From Trichoplax adhaerens (Eukaryota > Placozoa > Uniplacotomia > Trichoplacea > Trichoplacidae), in contig NW_002060968.1 in the NCBI RefSeq assembly GCF_000150275.1, positions 167,797-231,796 of the forward strand: a stretch of 64,000 bases of DNA, given 5' to 3'. The translations under genes were made by a program, and so were the position numbers. Every line of letters begins with the position of its first letter. Position 1 is the first letter of the stretch. The notes beneath the pieces were generated by a model. That model was not told where the DNA came from and made no database searches. It saw only the letters and a program-made list of their open reading frames with translations. This document shows, piece by piece, positions 38,301 to 53,300 of this stretch.

Positions 38301-41300
38301 GGCTATTATGATAGCATAAATAATAATAAAATTATTTAAAAATAATATATCAATCAACTGGCGTTTTTTCTTGAGTAATTCCTTACCACCGCTGATTTTG
38401 TTAATGGCAAGCATATACCAAAGTTTAATACATTTAGTTGAAGGAAAACAGATGAGGATCTCTCATTATCACCAAGATTTTTAGCTTTCGGTTGTACTTT
38501 CGGACTAATCGTTCGAAACTGTTAAAGATTTAAAGATTAATTTATTTTCTACATAAAATAGAACATTCAAATTAGCTGTAGTTATACTATAATCACCTCG
38601 GAAGCCAACGTGCGTCGTTGTTCCAGCCAATTTTCGTATACATTTTTATAGTTTATGTATAGCATTACGGCTATAAAGGATTTAAGTATTAATACGTATG
38701 CTTAATATAAGCACTTCAATAAGCTTTGAAATAAACCGAATTTTTTAAAGTATTTGCTGAGAAGCAGCATTAAATTGGTATCGAAATAACTATGGTACCT
38801 TTGTTAAAGGCAGCCGATTGTACATAGACCGACGGTCTGATGGCATTTACTAAAAACGTTTCCTTGTTTGCTGACTGTTGTAAAATGCTTTCCTGAAAAA
38901 ATTAAGTAAAGCTGATTAAATGAAACGCAATATACGAAGACGTAATTTTTTAAGAATTGAAGCATTACATGGATTGCGTTTCGAATTTCAACTGAAGTAT
39001 CGAAATACGCAAGTTCGAGCAAATCTTCCGTAGCTTTTAGATCAGTATTTATTGACATGTTATCCACCTATTAAATATAATGGTATCAACTCCGCGGCAT
39101 TTTAAGACTTTAGGAATATAGTAGCATCTTTATTGCATTGTGTCTATTCATACCTTTGACAGCTGGCCTAAAGATAAGCGAATCTTCAATTGTAAAAAGC
39201 CATGCAATTTTCGCCATATTTGCTCTAAATTTAGGGAACATTAAAATTAACCAATTGCGAAGCAATCTAATCTCTTTATTTGGCCAAAGATACCATTCAA
39301 TGCCGATAGTATTACATATATATACATAAGGACAATCACACATTCATACCAATTGTACCATATGTTAATGCGAATGATACTTACTTTTTTTTCTATTTTC
39401 TATAAACAAGAAGTTTGCTATTTCTCCTTCTATTTTTCCAGTATTCAGTCTGACGGCAAAAGCAGTTGCAGTTCTTGCGGTCAAGTTGATCTCCTTTGAA
39501 ATTTGAGAGGAATAATTTATAACGGTTAAAGCTATGCAATGCATACAGTATATGTATAATAAGGTTAATAATAGCAAGAATAATAATAAAAATAATAATA
39601 ATAATATAATAATAATTAATGGGGCTAATTTAACTATAACAAGCATCAAATAATTCATAGTAAGATTTAAATGCTGTAATCTGAAGGGAATCGTTTGCCA
39701 AAAATTTTTAAAAATACGGATATGATCGTAGTTATTAGAGTACCTCCATTTTAAGTTTCACTGAATATAGCAGTAGCTGATTGTCATCCCGTTTATCAGC
39801 TTTCGGGGTAGCTTTTGATGATCCAGTTGATATTAATTGATTATCAGAGTAAACCATACCCAACACTTTATTTATTTCCTAGAGAAGGTATCAATAGGTT
39901 GTTAAATTCGCACATTTTTACATAGTAATTTGATAACTAATATCGTTTCATTTATACTACGGTTGTTTATGCGATTATAGCTATGAGTGTATAAGATGTA
40001 GCAATACATACAATTACCTCTAAAAATGATTTTTGGACAACTAGAAGATACGTCAAGATGTCAAGCATTAATATCTGCTTTACAGTACCAACTCTAACAA
40101 CAATATCAAGTACTTCATTTTTCTTAGCCGGTAAATTAGAATTAATAACTTTCAATCCATATATGTTAATGGTTGGTAATTGAAAAGTAGTTGCAGTTGG
40201 CAAAACCAAATGCGATAAATGAATCGATTGCTCCTAGTATAAAGTTAATATATTTAATTCATTGATAGACTAAAAAGAAGTGGATCAAAAAAAATAGAGG
40301 AAAAATTTGCTAAACTAACTTTCGCCAAAAAGTTAAGACTATGATCCGCAAGTATCATTTTAAACCATTGCTCTTGGCCCCACATTCCTAAACATCTGAT
40401 ATTTTTCATCTACGTATATAAGAGCGTAATATTTAATATGCCAGTTGAAAGAAAACTCGTTAATGTCAAAAACACAGATAAATTTCTACCTTATATTCCC
40501 CGCGTAAAGATGGCAGTAACGCAGCACCGAGCACAACATTGCTAATATTAACCCTAAATTGCCAAGTTTCTATTGGCCATTCACTACTAACTTTGGCATT
40601 TCCTTTTTTAGAATAAGCTGATACAGCACTATGTTCAGTATTTAACTGTTGTGGCGTATCTGTGTGCTTCCTTTGACTTGTAGGTTTGAGGAGTGACCTT
40701 ATATCGTTTGATCTAAAAATATCATGTAAATCATTATTAAAGAAGGCCAAGGATGTCAACATTAGGAAGTAATTATTGATCTTAGTCAAGATCAAACAAG
40801 AAAATTATTGGCTGTAGTATATCAACTAATACGGAATCATTTTATGGTTAATACCTGCTTATTATATCATTCCTATTAGAGGAATAAAATTCTGACATGG
40901 TCTGCGTAATTGTACGAGTACTTCTTTCTACCACATGTTGCAAAGATGCCGGATGTTGTGGAATATCCAGTAACATAGCACCAATAAAAATTATTCCGGA
41001 ATGTTTGTTACGATAGCGAGATTTAGAAACTTTACCAGTATGCGTGATGGACGACAAAAGAAATTTAGAAGCGTTGACATTGCAACAAACAATGATCCTA
41101 TGATGTTCGTGTTCATAAAATTGAAATGAGATAAATCATTTAGTTTAACATGATCGGGTTTCGTAACGTAGACTACCAAAAATGTAAAACATCATAGAAT
41201 TCTTATACTCTTGCTAATTTCGTAACTGATCAGATTTCAAGATATGAAACAAATTTCTATAGATACTATAAACAAAATTGGCGGCGATACTCTCGACTGT

Positions 41301-44300
41301 ATCAATAATTAGACATATTAAGCACAAAACGGTCAAGATATTGATAGACTCTTATTCTAAAGTAAAGTATTATCTTCTATTCGCATATTGTATTGGCTGA
41401 TACCTCTCTTTAGCCTGTTTCTTTTCTAGTTCCAGAAGAAGTATTTCAGTATCTCCCACATTTCCGACAAATGAGGAATGGGTGGAATGCAATAGATCTT
41501 TATGGTAGAAATTTAAATAATTTAGTTTATTTTTAATAAATGGAATGATACGTATGCGATAATAATGGAATAATGTTGTAATATATCTAGAAGACCATAT
41601 TTTATTGTACCATTTCTTGTTTTTGGCTTCTTAACGACACCAATTACGACAGGTTGTTTCATTCGGTAAGTTGCAGAAAAATGACTTCTCGCGATTGTTG
41701 CTTTCAGATGTAATCTTCCAACATTGGCAGTTACACTAATTTCCTGCACTTTAATAACGCAAATCACCGACATTGGATCAACACGTTCGACACCAGCAGC
41801 ATGAAGCTGTCGTAAGTATTGAACAGCTGTAGTTTTTCTACGTTCTGGCATGTCCTCTGCAGCTTCACTAAATAACCGCAATCTTATACCGCGTCTTCGT
41901 ATACTGGCTACATCAGGCGTTTCAGGTACTTTAGTGGATAAACTTGCTGCTCGAAGTCGTTGCTGAAATGTGCCAGCGCCTAATTTAGCCGCTACTTCAG
42001 CATCAGCAGTTCCTTCAGAAACCCCCATAGCGGAATAGCAATCCAATAATTTATACATGGTTAGCCAAACGCGATTTGTGGCTATCCTTCGCAAATTTTC
42101 AACGTTTGTTGACACAATGCTTACACGTTGGTTATTAAGCCTATCTCCCGGCAGCACTGGCGAGCTATCAACAAGATCATCCCATATTTCTTTCCTGTAC
42201 TGTTGTAAAGGCTCAACCATATTTGTTAAATGATGAATAAGACGCAATAAAGATAGATTAAGATCATGTGTTATTCTTTTAGTTTCTAACTTTATTAGCC
42301 AGCGATTCTTTAAGTCCACTTTTTGTTTACCTATAGGATTGCCAGATGTAGACTTGTCAAATTTATTCGCCATACTTGTCTCATATAACGGATTTAAGGA
42401 AACTACCGGATCTTGATGCATAAAAAGGTCTAGAAGAAACTCTTCACAAACAAATACTGACGATACATGATGTGTATGGTCAGTTGGCTCAGTAACGTTG
42501 TCACTATCGTATGATGAAGACGTATTAACATCAAATACTGTATTAGAACTAACAACATAGACACTAAGCAATCTAAGTTCGCCAGATAATGATAAAGTAC
42601 TACGATACGGTTCATCTCTGCAATCGCCTGTATCAATTGCCATACAGCGTAATAGCGAGCGAAATACCACAGTGGCTTCCGTAAGTCGTATTCCAGTTGT
42701 TGGAAAGCTAATTTTTTCATTTATATCTTTCACAGATTGATCATCTTTTGATGCTTCAATATCAGTTTCTTCGTTCGAAAACTTGTCGGCTTCAGTATGG
42801 TGATATTTTCCACTATCTAGAGATCCAAGAGAACTTAAATGTGCTAATTGGCCAGATTTTGATGGAATCCTTGAAATTATATCTTCAGCAGATGATCTTA
42901 AGTCTTCTGAAATACGATGTAAACTAGTAGAAGGTACTGTTTCAAGTGCAGGATTTAAAGGAGTAGCTTTCTCCATCTTTTGTTTTTCCATCGCTAAAGC
43001 GACAAAATTAGCAAATTTATTGGCACCCACAGTAGCCTCGTTTCTGTCATGACTTTCATAATTAGTGGTAGGCCTGCTTGATTCAGCACCATCGTAAAGT
43101 GAAGTAGAACTAACAAAGCTCAATGAAACAGGTGGCATTCCCGAGGAATCAACAGTATCAGTTGCAGGCACTAAACCATATTTTTTACCGGTGGAGTCCA
43201 ATACTTTTTTTCTACACGCTTCTGGGCGTCCAGGTCTCACCAGGATAGCTTTCCATTGGCGTACTAGCGCTAACAATCCACCACGGAGAGTATTTAAGCT
43301 AGGAACATAATCTTCATTTAATGATGTAAGCATACGTTTACTATCAACATCAGGCATGAAATGAATTAGAATATACAATAACTGGCAACATTCATTATCT
43401 TGTAACCAATTTGAGCTTTCAGTTAGCTTTAATCCAGCATACTATAACAAAATCAAAGATAAGATCAATTTATGGCCAGTACAATAAAGTGATATTACAA
43501 TACCTGCATAATTAAACATGAACATACCCTTAGTGGTAAGTATCGTCCAGCTGTTTCTACACATTCTGTCATTAAATAGGCGAATACAGCTCGAATGCGA
43601 CAGTTATAACGTGACAATAATAACCTTATTGAACTTTCTGATATTGATGCTGTACTAATCCAGGCCGATGTAGCTGGAATGACAGTGGTAAGAAGATTAA
43701 ACTGGTGTGACCAATGCAGATTTCGAGGTTGTGTTGGAGATGCAAAATTGAACCAGACATGATTAAGCTGCATTATACCATTTGCTTTGGATGTTAGAAC
43801 GGTTTTAGATGCTTTATCACCGACAGTACCTACATTTTCAGCATCTGACAGATAATCACTGGACGAATAACTATCAAGATTTAAATTGAGCTCTTTATCG
43901 CTAGTACCTATCACCTCACTAACTGACAGACCGAAAATTCGACCACCTTTCGCCGTAAAACCTTCTATACCAAATTCAACCATAATCCATCCATCTCTGT
44001 ACTTGGTTATCTCACTGGTAATTTCTTCGGTATCTATATCAATACCTCGGTTGAAAGAGGGAACAAAATAAACCCTTGAATCATTTTCCGGTATCGCAAT
44101 GATACTTTTAGAGCCGTTGATAATTGCTAAGTCATCTGATGTTCCCACTGGTAAACGACGAAGTTGACAGTGCAAACGGTTAGAGCTAAGCTCTGCAACT
44201 TGTTCCTCTAAAACAATAGAAGGACCGGATAGTGCTTTGGTCTGGTTGTTAACATCTTCATCTGCTTCATTTTTTAAAAAGTCATTATCATTCACGTTGT

Positions 44301-47300
44301 TTACATTAGAATCAACATTACGATTTCGAAGTATATGACTTATTTGTCCTTTCACTCTATCAAAGCTAAGAGCAAGCAGAGATGCACCAGAAGATCGAAG
44401 ACTTTTTGCATGATTTTGATGCAAAGACTCCCTCGCGATAAGTTCTATAATTCAAAATCAAATCCAAAATATCTATGTTTAATACCCTAGGCAATAATAT
44501 CATGAAAATATTAATGACGCCTGTATAAAGTTTATTGAATCTATTGCCTTACGGCAGTTGATTTAAGTTAATGCGAATGTACCTTCAGATAAAGCTATTT
44601 TTTCTGCTAAAAATGCTTGATAAAATGCAATGTCAATTCCTCTTATCGATACAAAGCATTTTAATTGTGTTGCTAATTTATGATCCAAATGTTTCTTTTT
44701 CATTAATGTGTCATTAATACACTTCGAATGTGCTTTATTAAGCACACAACATGGGTGTAAGTTCTGCAACACCGGCACCAACGGTTTTGTATAACTAAGT
44801 CAAAGATTCAGCCGTATTATTTGAAATGTAATCAATCAAGATATAATATACAACATGTTGCGTTAAAGAATTAAGTACAACTTTGATCACTTTCAACGCT
44901 TACCATTCAATGGCTTTCATTACAAATGGTGTGATAAAGATGGAAATAGGTTCAGGAATATCTAGTATGATTGTTGATCTGCTACATTCCGGTTCTAAGT
45001 CAGCTTCTAAGGCGTTTAACATATCGGAACTACTATTATCAGTTATCACCTGCGATTCCTATAGTCAAAGGATAAATTATTATATGTTTGTCAAGTAAAA
45101 TTTGATGATGACGTAGTCCCTTACCTTCGATTCTCGATGAAAGAGTAATGGTATATTAGCTGTACGATCGCCAACAGCTTTGAAGCTATAAGGCTCACCT
45201 AAGCCTAAATCTATGATCTCTTCACCATCAGTATTATCATCTGGCCTGTTACTACAGTTGCAGCTTACAACATAATAATGATAGATAGAAGAAAATGAAT
45301 CTGTTATGTGCCCATCATCTTGTTTTGAATTACTTTTGCTCCGTCGACGAGTTACTCCTTTTCTATCGAAAGATACTGAGTTTACTCCAAATACTACAGT
45401 ATCTTCATTTCCATCAATGTCATCTTCTATTGATTCTTCATGTATTATTTCTGCCTTGATCCTTTCATGTGTTACCGTTACATCTGCAACATCATCATTA
45501 TCATCCATTTGAGCTAGTGATTGTAATGACGAAAACGATGAGGGAGCAGTGCGGAAAGTATCGACAGTAGCAGCTGACAGCGATCTCGCGTGACGGAGAG
45601 TATTTAGACTGTCAGTGTAATCGGCTAAACTTAATGAATCGGAGCCAGAGTCACATGATACGAATGATTCTCCGCGGTTTTTAAGATTAAATTGTTTGGA
45701 AAATGACTGCTCAAAATCAGCAATAATAGATCGCCTATTGGAGAATAAATCTCCCGTATCCGATGTAAAACTAATCTGTTTGTTTAAAGGCCGAAAGGCT
45801 GAACTTTGTGAGTGTTGAGCTTGAGGTTTTTTTCTTTCAAAAGAGACAGAACGATTAACACTTCCATCTGCATTACTGTATCTACTACTTCCTTTTGATC
45901 TATTCAAAGTTTGATACTCATTAGATGCCCTTTTACTGCTACGTAAACTAACTTCGCCACTTTCCGTTTCTGTCTTTGCTGTTACCTCATCACCTGGTGA
46001 GGGTACATTTTTCACTGATGAGCCACTTTCTAAGTCTGCTTTACCGTTATTAGTTGCGGCATCTTCATCTTCATTTACTATCGGATCGATATTAAATCGC
46101 AAAAAGTTACAATTTTTTATATTCTTATCAAAGAACACACAGCCACCTTGACATCCACAGACTTTAATCTTTGTTATGCTGGAATATGACTTGTGCCACA
46201 AAAAATATAATCGCTTTGATTTCCTATCATGTCTTCTTAACCATTTCTCCTGATATGAATTTAGATAACTTTTCGCAATACTTATCGACATGTCAACATT
46301 GATAGGGCCAATGACTACGGTTGCAACTTCTAACCACCATTCATTTTTATCTCGATTTACTGCCTGGGCCACAGCACCATCCATCAATTCAGATCGTAAG
46401 TATTGTTTCAGAGTAATATTTTTAACCACAACACTTCTACCAGTGTTCATATGGGGGCTGTGCAAACTGCACTGGGACAAGCGTAAATGGCTAAGCTATA
46501 ATATAAGAAAGATAATAGCAAATGATTACATCAGCGTAACTATTGCAAAACTCACATGAACTGCAACTGCAAATACTGCTAACGGTAATAGTTTCATACA
46601 AAATCTTAGCGTTCACCATTTACCTGTAGATCACAAATACAGCCAGTTTCTACGAGTTGCACTTGGATTCGATCAATACCTAAGCGTATCATATAATATC
46701 TTAATTCATCTTCTCCAGGGCATTCGAAATCTGACCATTTGCTAGCGTTATCATTTTCGTTGTTATTATTATCTTTATCGCGTTCAACGCAACAAGCACT
46801 TTGTATGCGATCGTGCTGACATAACGATGGAACTGTCGACTGAAGATGATTCTCAGAGTTGCTAAGGAAATGTATGAAAATTTCGAAAAAGCTAACGACC
46901 GATATTGCCTGCAATAGTGAAAGATGCAGATAATAAAGTATTTTAATAAATAATAATCAATATTGTATATATTGTCACTTGAAAATCTTCAGCACACATA
47001 TACCTGAGGTGTAGTTAGTTTACCAGTGATGCTTTCTACCTTAGCCTCTAGCATGAACGCATATTCCGTTGTGGAACTACCTACCGGTCTTCCTTCACCA
47101 GAAAACATGGCATGGACACGCAAATGAAAACCGTTTATACTCAAAAATCCGTGATTCATGTCTTTATAAAGCGAAGGTCGCTAAATTTGTATAGAATCGA
47201 ATTTTTCGTATTAGCATCTCTAAAAATATGCTATTTTTTTAATTTTCAAGAATACAAGCACAAAAATAGTATCAAATTAAATATACCCTAATATTGTTGT

Positions 47301-50300
47301 AATATGTTGTTTACAGAACTACAGACCTGAACATTGTCCGTGACATTAATAATCATTGGCATTGATATTACTTGAATGCGGGTTTCCTTATATTCTTTTG
47401 AAATTTCGACTACAAGTTTACTGATAGTCACTTTAGGAATTTCAGACAAATCTTCACAATACTGCATTAAATTTGATAGCGAACATTATTTGATATTACA
47501 ATTCGTACTTAGCGCATTTATACATATATTGCAACCAATCTAATTGATGATATGATTAGCGACTTTTTTTTAGACAAACAATAAGTAAAAAAACAGAATG
47601 TATGTATTGCATTAGATTAACTTGGTCAGTTGCCAAAAATTGTATGTGGCTTTACCTGAACTAGATCAGCTTCAACATCGTAAATATTTACAGAGCATAA
47701 AACTGTAAAAGGCCGAGAACTGCTTTCAAATGTAAAATTTTCAATATCTTCATCTTCGACATTAAAATATGGATCAAATGGGAAAAATTTCTGATACTGC
47801 CCAAAATAATTTCCCTGTTCAACAGAATAGAAAACAATGATATTTAGCAATGGTAGGTAGACATTGGTAACTGTATTACTACTGTATAGCTATTGTATCT
47901 ACCATTTTATTAATTTTTTTAAGTATTATACTATCTTTTATGCTATCTACCTTAACATTTAACAAAAAGTGAATAAACGAGCCAAATAGTCTGAGCTTTG
48001 ATCCAGTACAATTTTCTGTTCCTGGTTTAATACCACCGATATCAAAAACTATTTTCATGATATTTGGACTTTTATTCATGAAAGATGATAATGGATCAAC
48101 ATTGACATCCGGTTCATTTTCGCTCAATTCGTAGGCTACAAGATTACGAATAGTTAATAACATATCTTTATTAAACACTCGGAATAAATCGCACAAGACG
48201 AGTTACTTACGAAGCCAGTCAGGCTGAATAGGCTCCGGGTGATAAATATAAGAAACGTCAGCAGCCAGTACGGGGATAAACCAGCAATCTATCCAGCCGT
48301 CAGATTTTGTCGCTATTCTACTCCAAATAGATTTACTTTGCATTTCTGTAATAATAAGAAATATTTAAAATAAATAACTTATACAACGGTGAAAATGATA
48401 AGAAATACTTTAAAAGAATGAAATTATCCAACAGTGAAATAATAATAAAACTTATTCGATAATGAAATAATTGTTAAAATTATAGAATACAAACCAAATG
48501 GAAATGCGTCAGAAATGGAGTCACGTGATTTCATAGAATAAAGTTTTTCATAATTATAGGCCAAATTTATAAAGTTACGACGAGATGTGTTACACTCAGG
48601 AATGTAAAGCCTGGCCACAGCATTATCGACCTGTGCGAATTTTATCAAATATAAATATGTGTCAGTATTCATCTGATATCGACAATAATCGATGAATATA
48701 ATAAAATTTACATCTATTGGTATATATATATATATATATACCTGTACTGTAATTCCAATCTGTTGTCTTTCCGGGAGATATTCCGTGAACGGGAGATTCA
48801 TTGATAAATCCATCATTCGACCGCAAATAGCCAGCTCAGCTAGTATTTACGCATAATTTAACCGTATTAGAAGAGTACTACGTATCAATTATAGAACCGC
48901 AATTATTATTATCAATTATTACAGATATGCATAGTTTAGATTTACCGTTTTCTGGAAATTGCGAAAAGCAATCAATCCAGTTATTCATGTTTGCAAGCCA
49001 AATCATTTCAAAGTCTTTTAAGCTTATATTGAGATTCATAGTATATGGTGAAAAGTCGTATAAATCAGGGCATTTCTTTGACGAAAAGTCGCTGATAATA
49101 TCTATCGGCGTGAAAGAAATTGAAGATATAAATAAATTCAAATAAGTACTAAATAGATTATCACCATATAACATAGCATAACATTATGAAAATTATCAAC
49201 CTTGAAAAAATTTCTTATGGGCAAATATAAAATACCAAGTGATCTTATGAAAACCTAAATCGCACGTCCATTGTTGCTCATCATTCCACCATCTTGGAAA
49301 ATGAAAATCGGTACTAAACTGCAAGATACAGAATATTCCAAGAATATTACCATGACATAAGATGGGATAATATTACTACGGTAAATAAGGGTATTCAGCT
49401 ATGGCTTACGTTGAAAATATCGCATTTTAAAAAATTCCTGTATTCCAAGCTAGTATAAACCTCTAAATTAAGAATTGTTCCTTTTGAAATTGTAGAATAG
49501 CCATTATCGGAACAAACTAATGGAATCGAAATAGAAGAACAGGATCCACGCGCAAAACAAAAGTAAACTGCGAATATTTCCTGATAATAAATAAAATAAA
49601 TGATATAAAATTATAATTCAACAATAACGTGCGTTGGGTTTATGAAATACTCACTTCATTCTTTGAGAACAAAACATCCATAGTGGCATCATCTCTGAAG
49701 AATAACCCTATCTCAAATTGTCTAAACGTCCTGTCAAAATGTTTAAAATTTTATCAGACTCTAGCAATTACTACAATAAAAATTGAGCCTATTTTATCTA
49801 ATTAGTTTATAAGATAATTAACCTTATACTGCCTGGCTGATGTTCATTACTAACGGACACCTTTTGGTAATCTTTAGGATAAAAGAAATGTTGCAGCGCA
49901 TCCCTAAAGCAAGTATGAAATATATCCATGTTACAGACATGCAAGATTTGCTCTATTTGCGATTTAGCATATGATTTTTGTATCCTACTTTTGCCTATGA
50001 ACCCACGGCCCATAACGTATAGAGGTATCTTTACCGAATTCGACATCAATACCCCACGCAGGATTACTCCTGTTAGATTCTTCACAACCGTCATATGGGA
50101 CATAACCTAAATATTGCAGATATATTGCTATAAGTAAATCCTTACTGCTGTTAATGAAGTATGAGTCACATGACCACAAAGTTTTATTCTACGATAATTG
50201 GTAGCTAACGACGTACCAGCTTTATCTTGATAATATTTAACCCATATGTCTCGTGTATTGAGAATTTCAAAGCTATTTTCACCCATATTTCGCGGAGGCC

Positions 50301-53300
50301 TGCTCCATCAATAGGCGCGTATAGTTACCGTAATAAAACATACGTAAGGCATCAGTACACAACACTACTTTATTATCAAAATTACTTTAGCTCATGTATA
50401 ATAGTACTACAAAATAAACTGACATCTCTAAATACTCCAAATATTCCGGACTTGGTGAAAACATAACTCTCACAGCTTTTAATTGGCCATTGCAGACATG
50501 AGTATATAAGTCAGAGTTTGATGCAGGCTATAAAAAAATTTGAAATTACAATTTATGGAGATTAAAAGGATAAAATTTTACCTAACTATTATGATCCAGT
50601 GTATAACATATGTTTCTATAATCACTTACCTCCGTTGTAAAATAGACACACGAAGCAGATTCAAATCTAGCATGTAGCGTATAGGGCATTAAATAATTTC
50701 CAAAACTAATTCGTCCCTATCATAATTCCGGTTTGATTTCAAATGTTTATTAATGAAAATTCTTAAATTTAGCTCAAATTGAAGACGCTAAGTAAATAAA
50801 CTTACAGCAGTGATATCGAATTTTATTGCAGGTATTAGATCACGCCAATTAAAGCTCTCTTTGGTACTTTCCAAATTACTACAATAATAGAAATACGTAT
50901 ATACAATATTATCCTACTACACATGCATATATTAACAAAAATTAATGATGTCATTGTATTAATCCTAGTATAGTACTTTAAACACGGTATTAATGCCATA
51001 ATTATATGTGAATTAGTGAAATTTATGTAGTGATTGATTTATGTGAATGAGATTAATTATCAGTACAATTATTTGTTATAGCTTAAGTTACCTTTCAACT
51101 GAACTGTGGTGTGATAGAGTACTTGTTGTAGAGTCTTTATTGCCTGAAAGAGTGATATCACAACATCAGTTTAATACCCTATCTTGTGACATCCTAATCT
51201 TTGTGTATTAGTCGATATTCTTGATTTCATTCTATTTACATTATACTATACAACGAAATACAACCTGCGCCGGTTTCCAGATCATATTGTCTAGTAAACA
51301 ATTTAAACAGTCTATCATATTCGCTGGATCTATTCAGAGATGATTAAAATAATATTGCATAATTAAGTCAATAAAAATTAGAAAAATGGACACTATGTTG
51401 CACTATTTTAGATCAACTACGTGTATTTCTATTTTCTAGCATTGCAGTGCATACAATTCAATCCAAATAGAATTGCATAAGCATAGGTACAGTAGACACA
51501 AAATCAAGTCGCGCAACCACGGTATGAAATTACGTATGATTATTTAATAACTGATAAAATCACTTGTAGATGTTTCTCAATTTGCTAGTTCATCCTCACA
51601 GTACGCGTAAAGGAATAAAACTAGTAGTCAGACTAGGGAAAGAGTTTCAAATTACCTGTTATAGACATGGAACTGAAAACCATTCAATACGACATAAATT
51701 CTCGATTGAGATAAGTCATGTTCTGTTAAAGGATACCAAATGACAAAAATAAGCCCTTGAAAAGCTTCAACTTCATCATAAACTAGTTGCATTAGCCTTA
51801 TTTTACAGTTCAAGGTATAGCTTTATCAGAATCACTTATATAACGATTATATTTGTCATGTTGTATGATATTCATGTTTAGTTGATATTGACATGTCGTT
51901 TTATATTTGCAAAGAAGGATATGAAAAGAACACTTGCCGATAGCACGTATCCCATCAGTAAATTTGTATACTGTAAAACGTCCTAAGACTACTGTACAAG
52001 AAAAAAATTACCATATTTCCTCTCTCTTCTCATTAAGCGAATAAAAGCCCACCATCTAAAAATTATGTATCCATCGACAATTCTAAAACAAGATCGAAAA
52101 GACAAGAATAATATCGATCATTTATGCCATTAAATCTGTAATTTGGGTATACTGTACGTCAACAAGTCAATAGCATTGATAAATCACAACGATTGTTTTT
52201 ACAATAGCATCTTGATCGTGATTAGCACTCTCCTATTTAGCAGATGCATACTACTTTGTGATCATGGTAATGGTGGCTAGTTACTATACTATTACCTAAT
52301 TGAATAGTCCTTGGTAACTAATCGAAAGGCTCGAAACATAATTTTTCCGGAAAGGAATGATACAGAGACAGAACCTGCAATGTAAAAATCAACAACATTT
52401 ACTCAATATCTTGTCAGTATTGAAAATATATCTATCGATTACAATTTCCAATCCTTTATTTTAATAGTTCAAAATTAAAATATTAGTCTAGTCGTAATGA
52501 TTGCAGACGCTAGCAATGTGATGAGTTCGATCGGTACAATAGCTCTGTTCTATCAGTGAGTTGGTTCCATTGCTTGTCTACTGGATATCGATAATCACTA
52601 TCGATATTAAACGTTATTGGATTATAGAATTTCAATTTGCGATGATCCATTTGAACAGTTGAAAATTAAAGCATAGGATGTTATGATATTGCAGATACCA
52701 TCAAAGTCACTGTTGTATTGGTTCAACTTTTTAATCTACTAGATATTGACGATCGGTGTCAATATTAAACGTAGTTGGATTTTAGGCTTTCAATTTATCA
52801 TCATCTATTCGAATAGTTGAAAATTGAAGCGTAGATGTTATGATTGCAGACAGCATCAAAGTCACTGTTACATTGGTCAATTGGTTCACCTGCTTATCTA
52901 ATTGAGAATATCCATTTATAAAGGTTTATGTTAAAGGTTGAAAATTGAAATAGAAGGGGCATGTTACCATTGCGGATGCAATCAACGCCATGAGCTTGAT
53001 ATCCCTACTGTACTTTACATAGACCAATTGATTCAACTGTTTATCTACTAGATATCGATGATCAATATCGAGATTCAATATTATTCGCATTGTGGATATC
53101 AATTTACGATGATCTATTTTAACGCTTGATATAAAAGCATTGATGTTACCATTGCAGATACAAGCAGTGATGAGCTTGATATCCGTACTATTACGTATGT
53201 ATAGACCAATTTGGTTCAACTATTTATCTATCTACTAGACATCGATGATCAGTGTCGAGATTCAATATCGTTCGCATTGAGGATATCAAATTAGGATGAT

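Noticed and set aside
39365-39658. Leucine/isoleucine-rich N-terminal part of a minus-strand ORF, resembling a membrane helix
   Set aside because: Translation of the AAT microsatellite in a BLTP1 intron; only the last third is exon 34.
40991-41179. Minus-strand ORF reading VTKPDHVKLNDLSHFN, at first taken as a BLTP1 exon with a frameshift
   Set aside because: Exon 28 (phase 2) joins directly to the acceptor at 41,098 in the frame continuing NASKFLLSSITHTGKVSK, which matches the family. The ORF lies in the intron and in the wrong frame.
49110-49174. Upstream extension of BLTP1 exon 14 (acceptor at 49,149)
   Set aside because: Its phase does not fit exon 13. The acceptor at 49,102 fits and gives FFQDIISDFSS, as in relatives.
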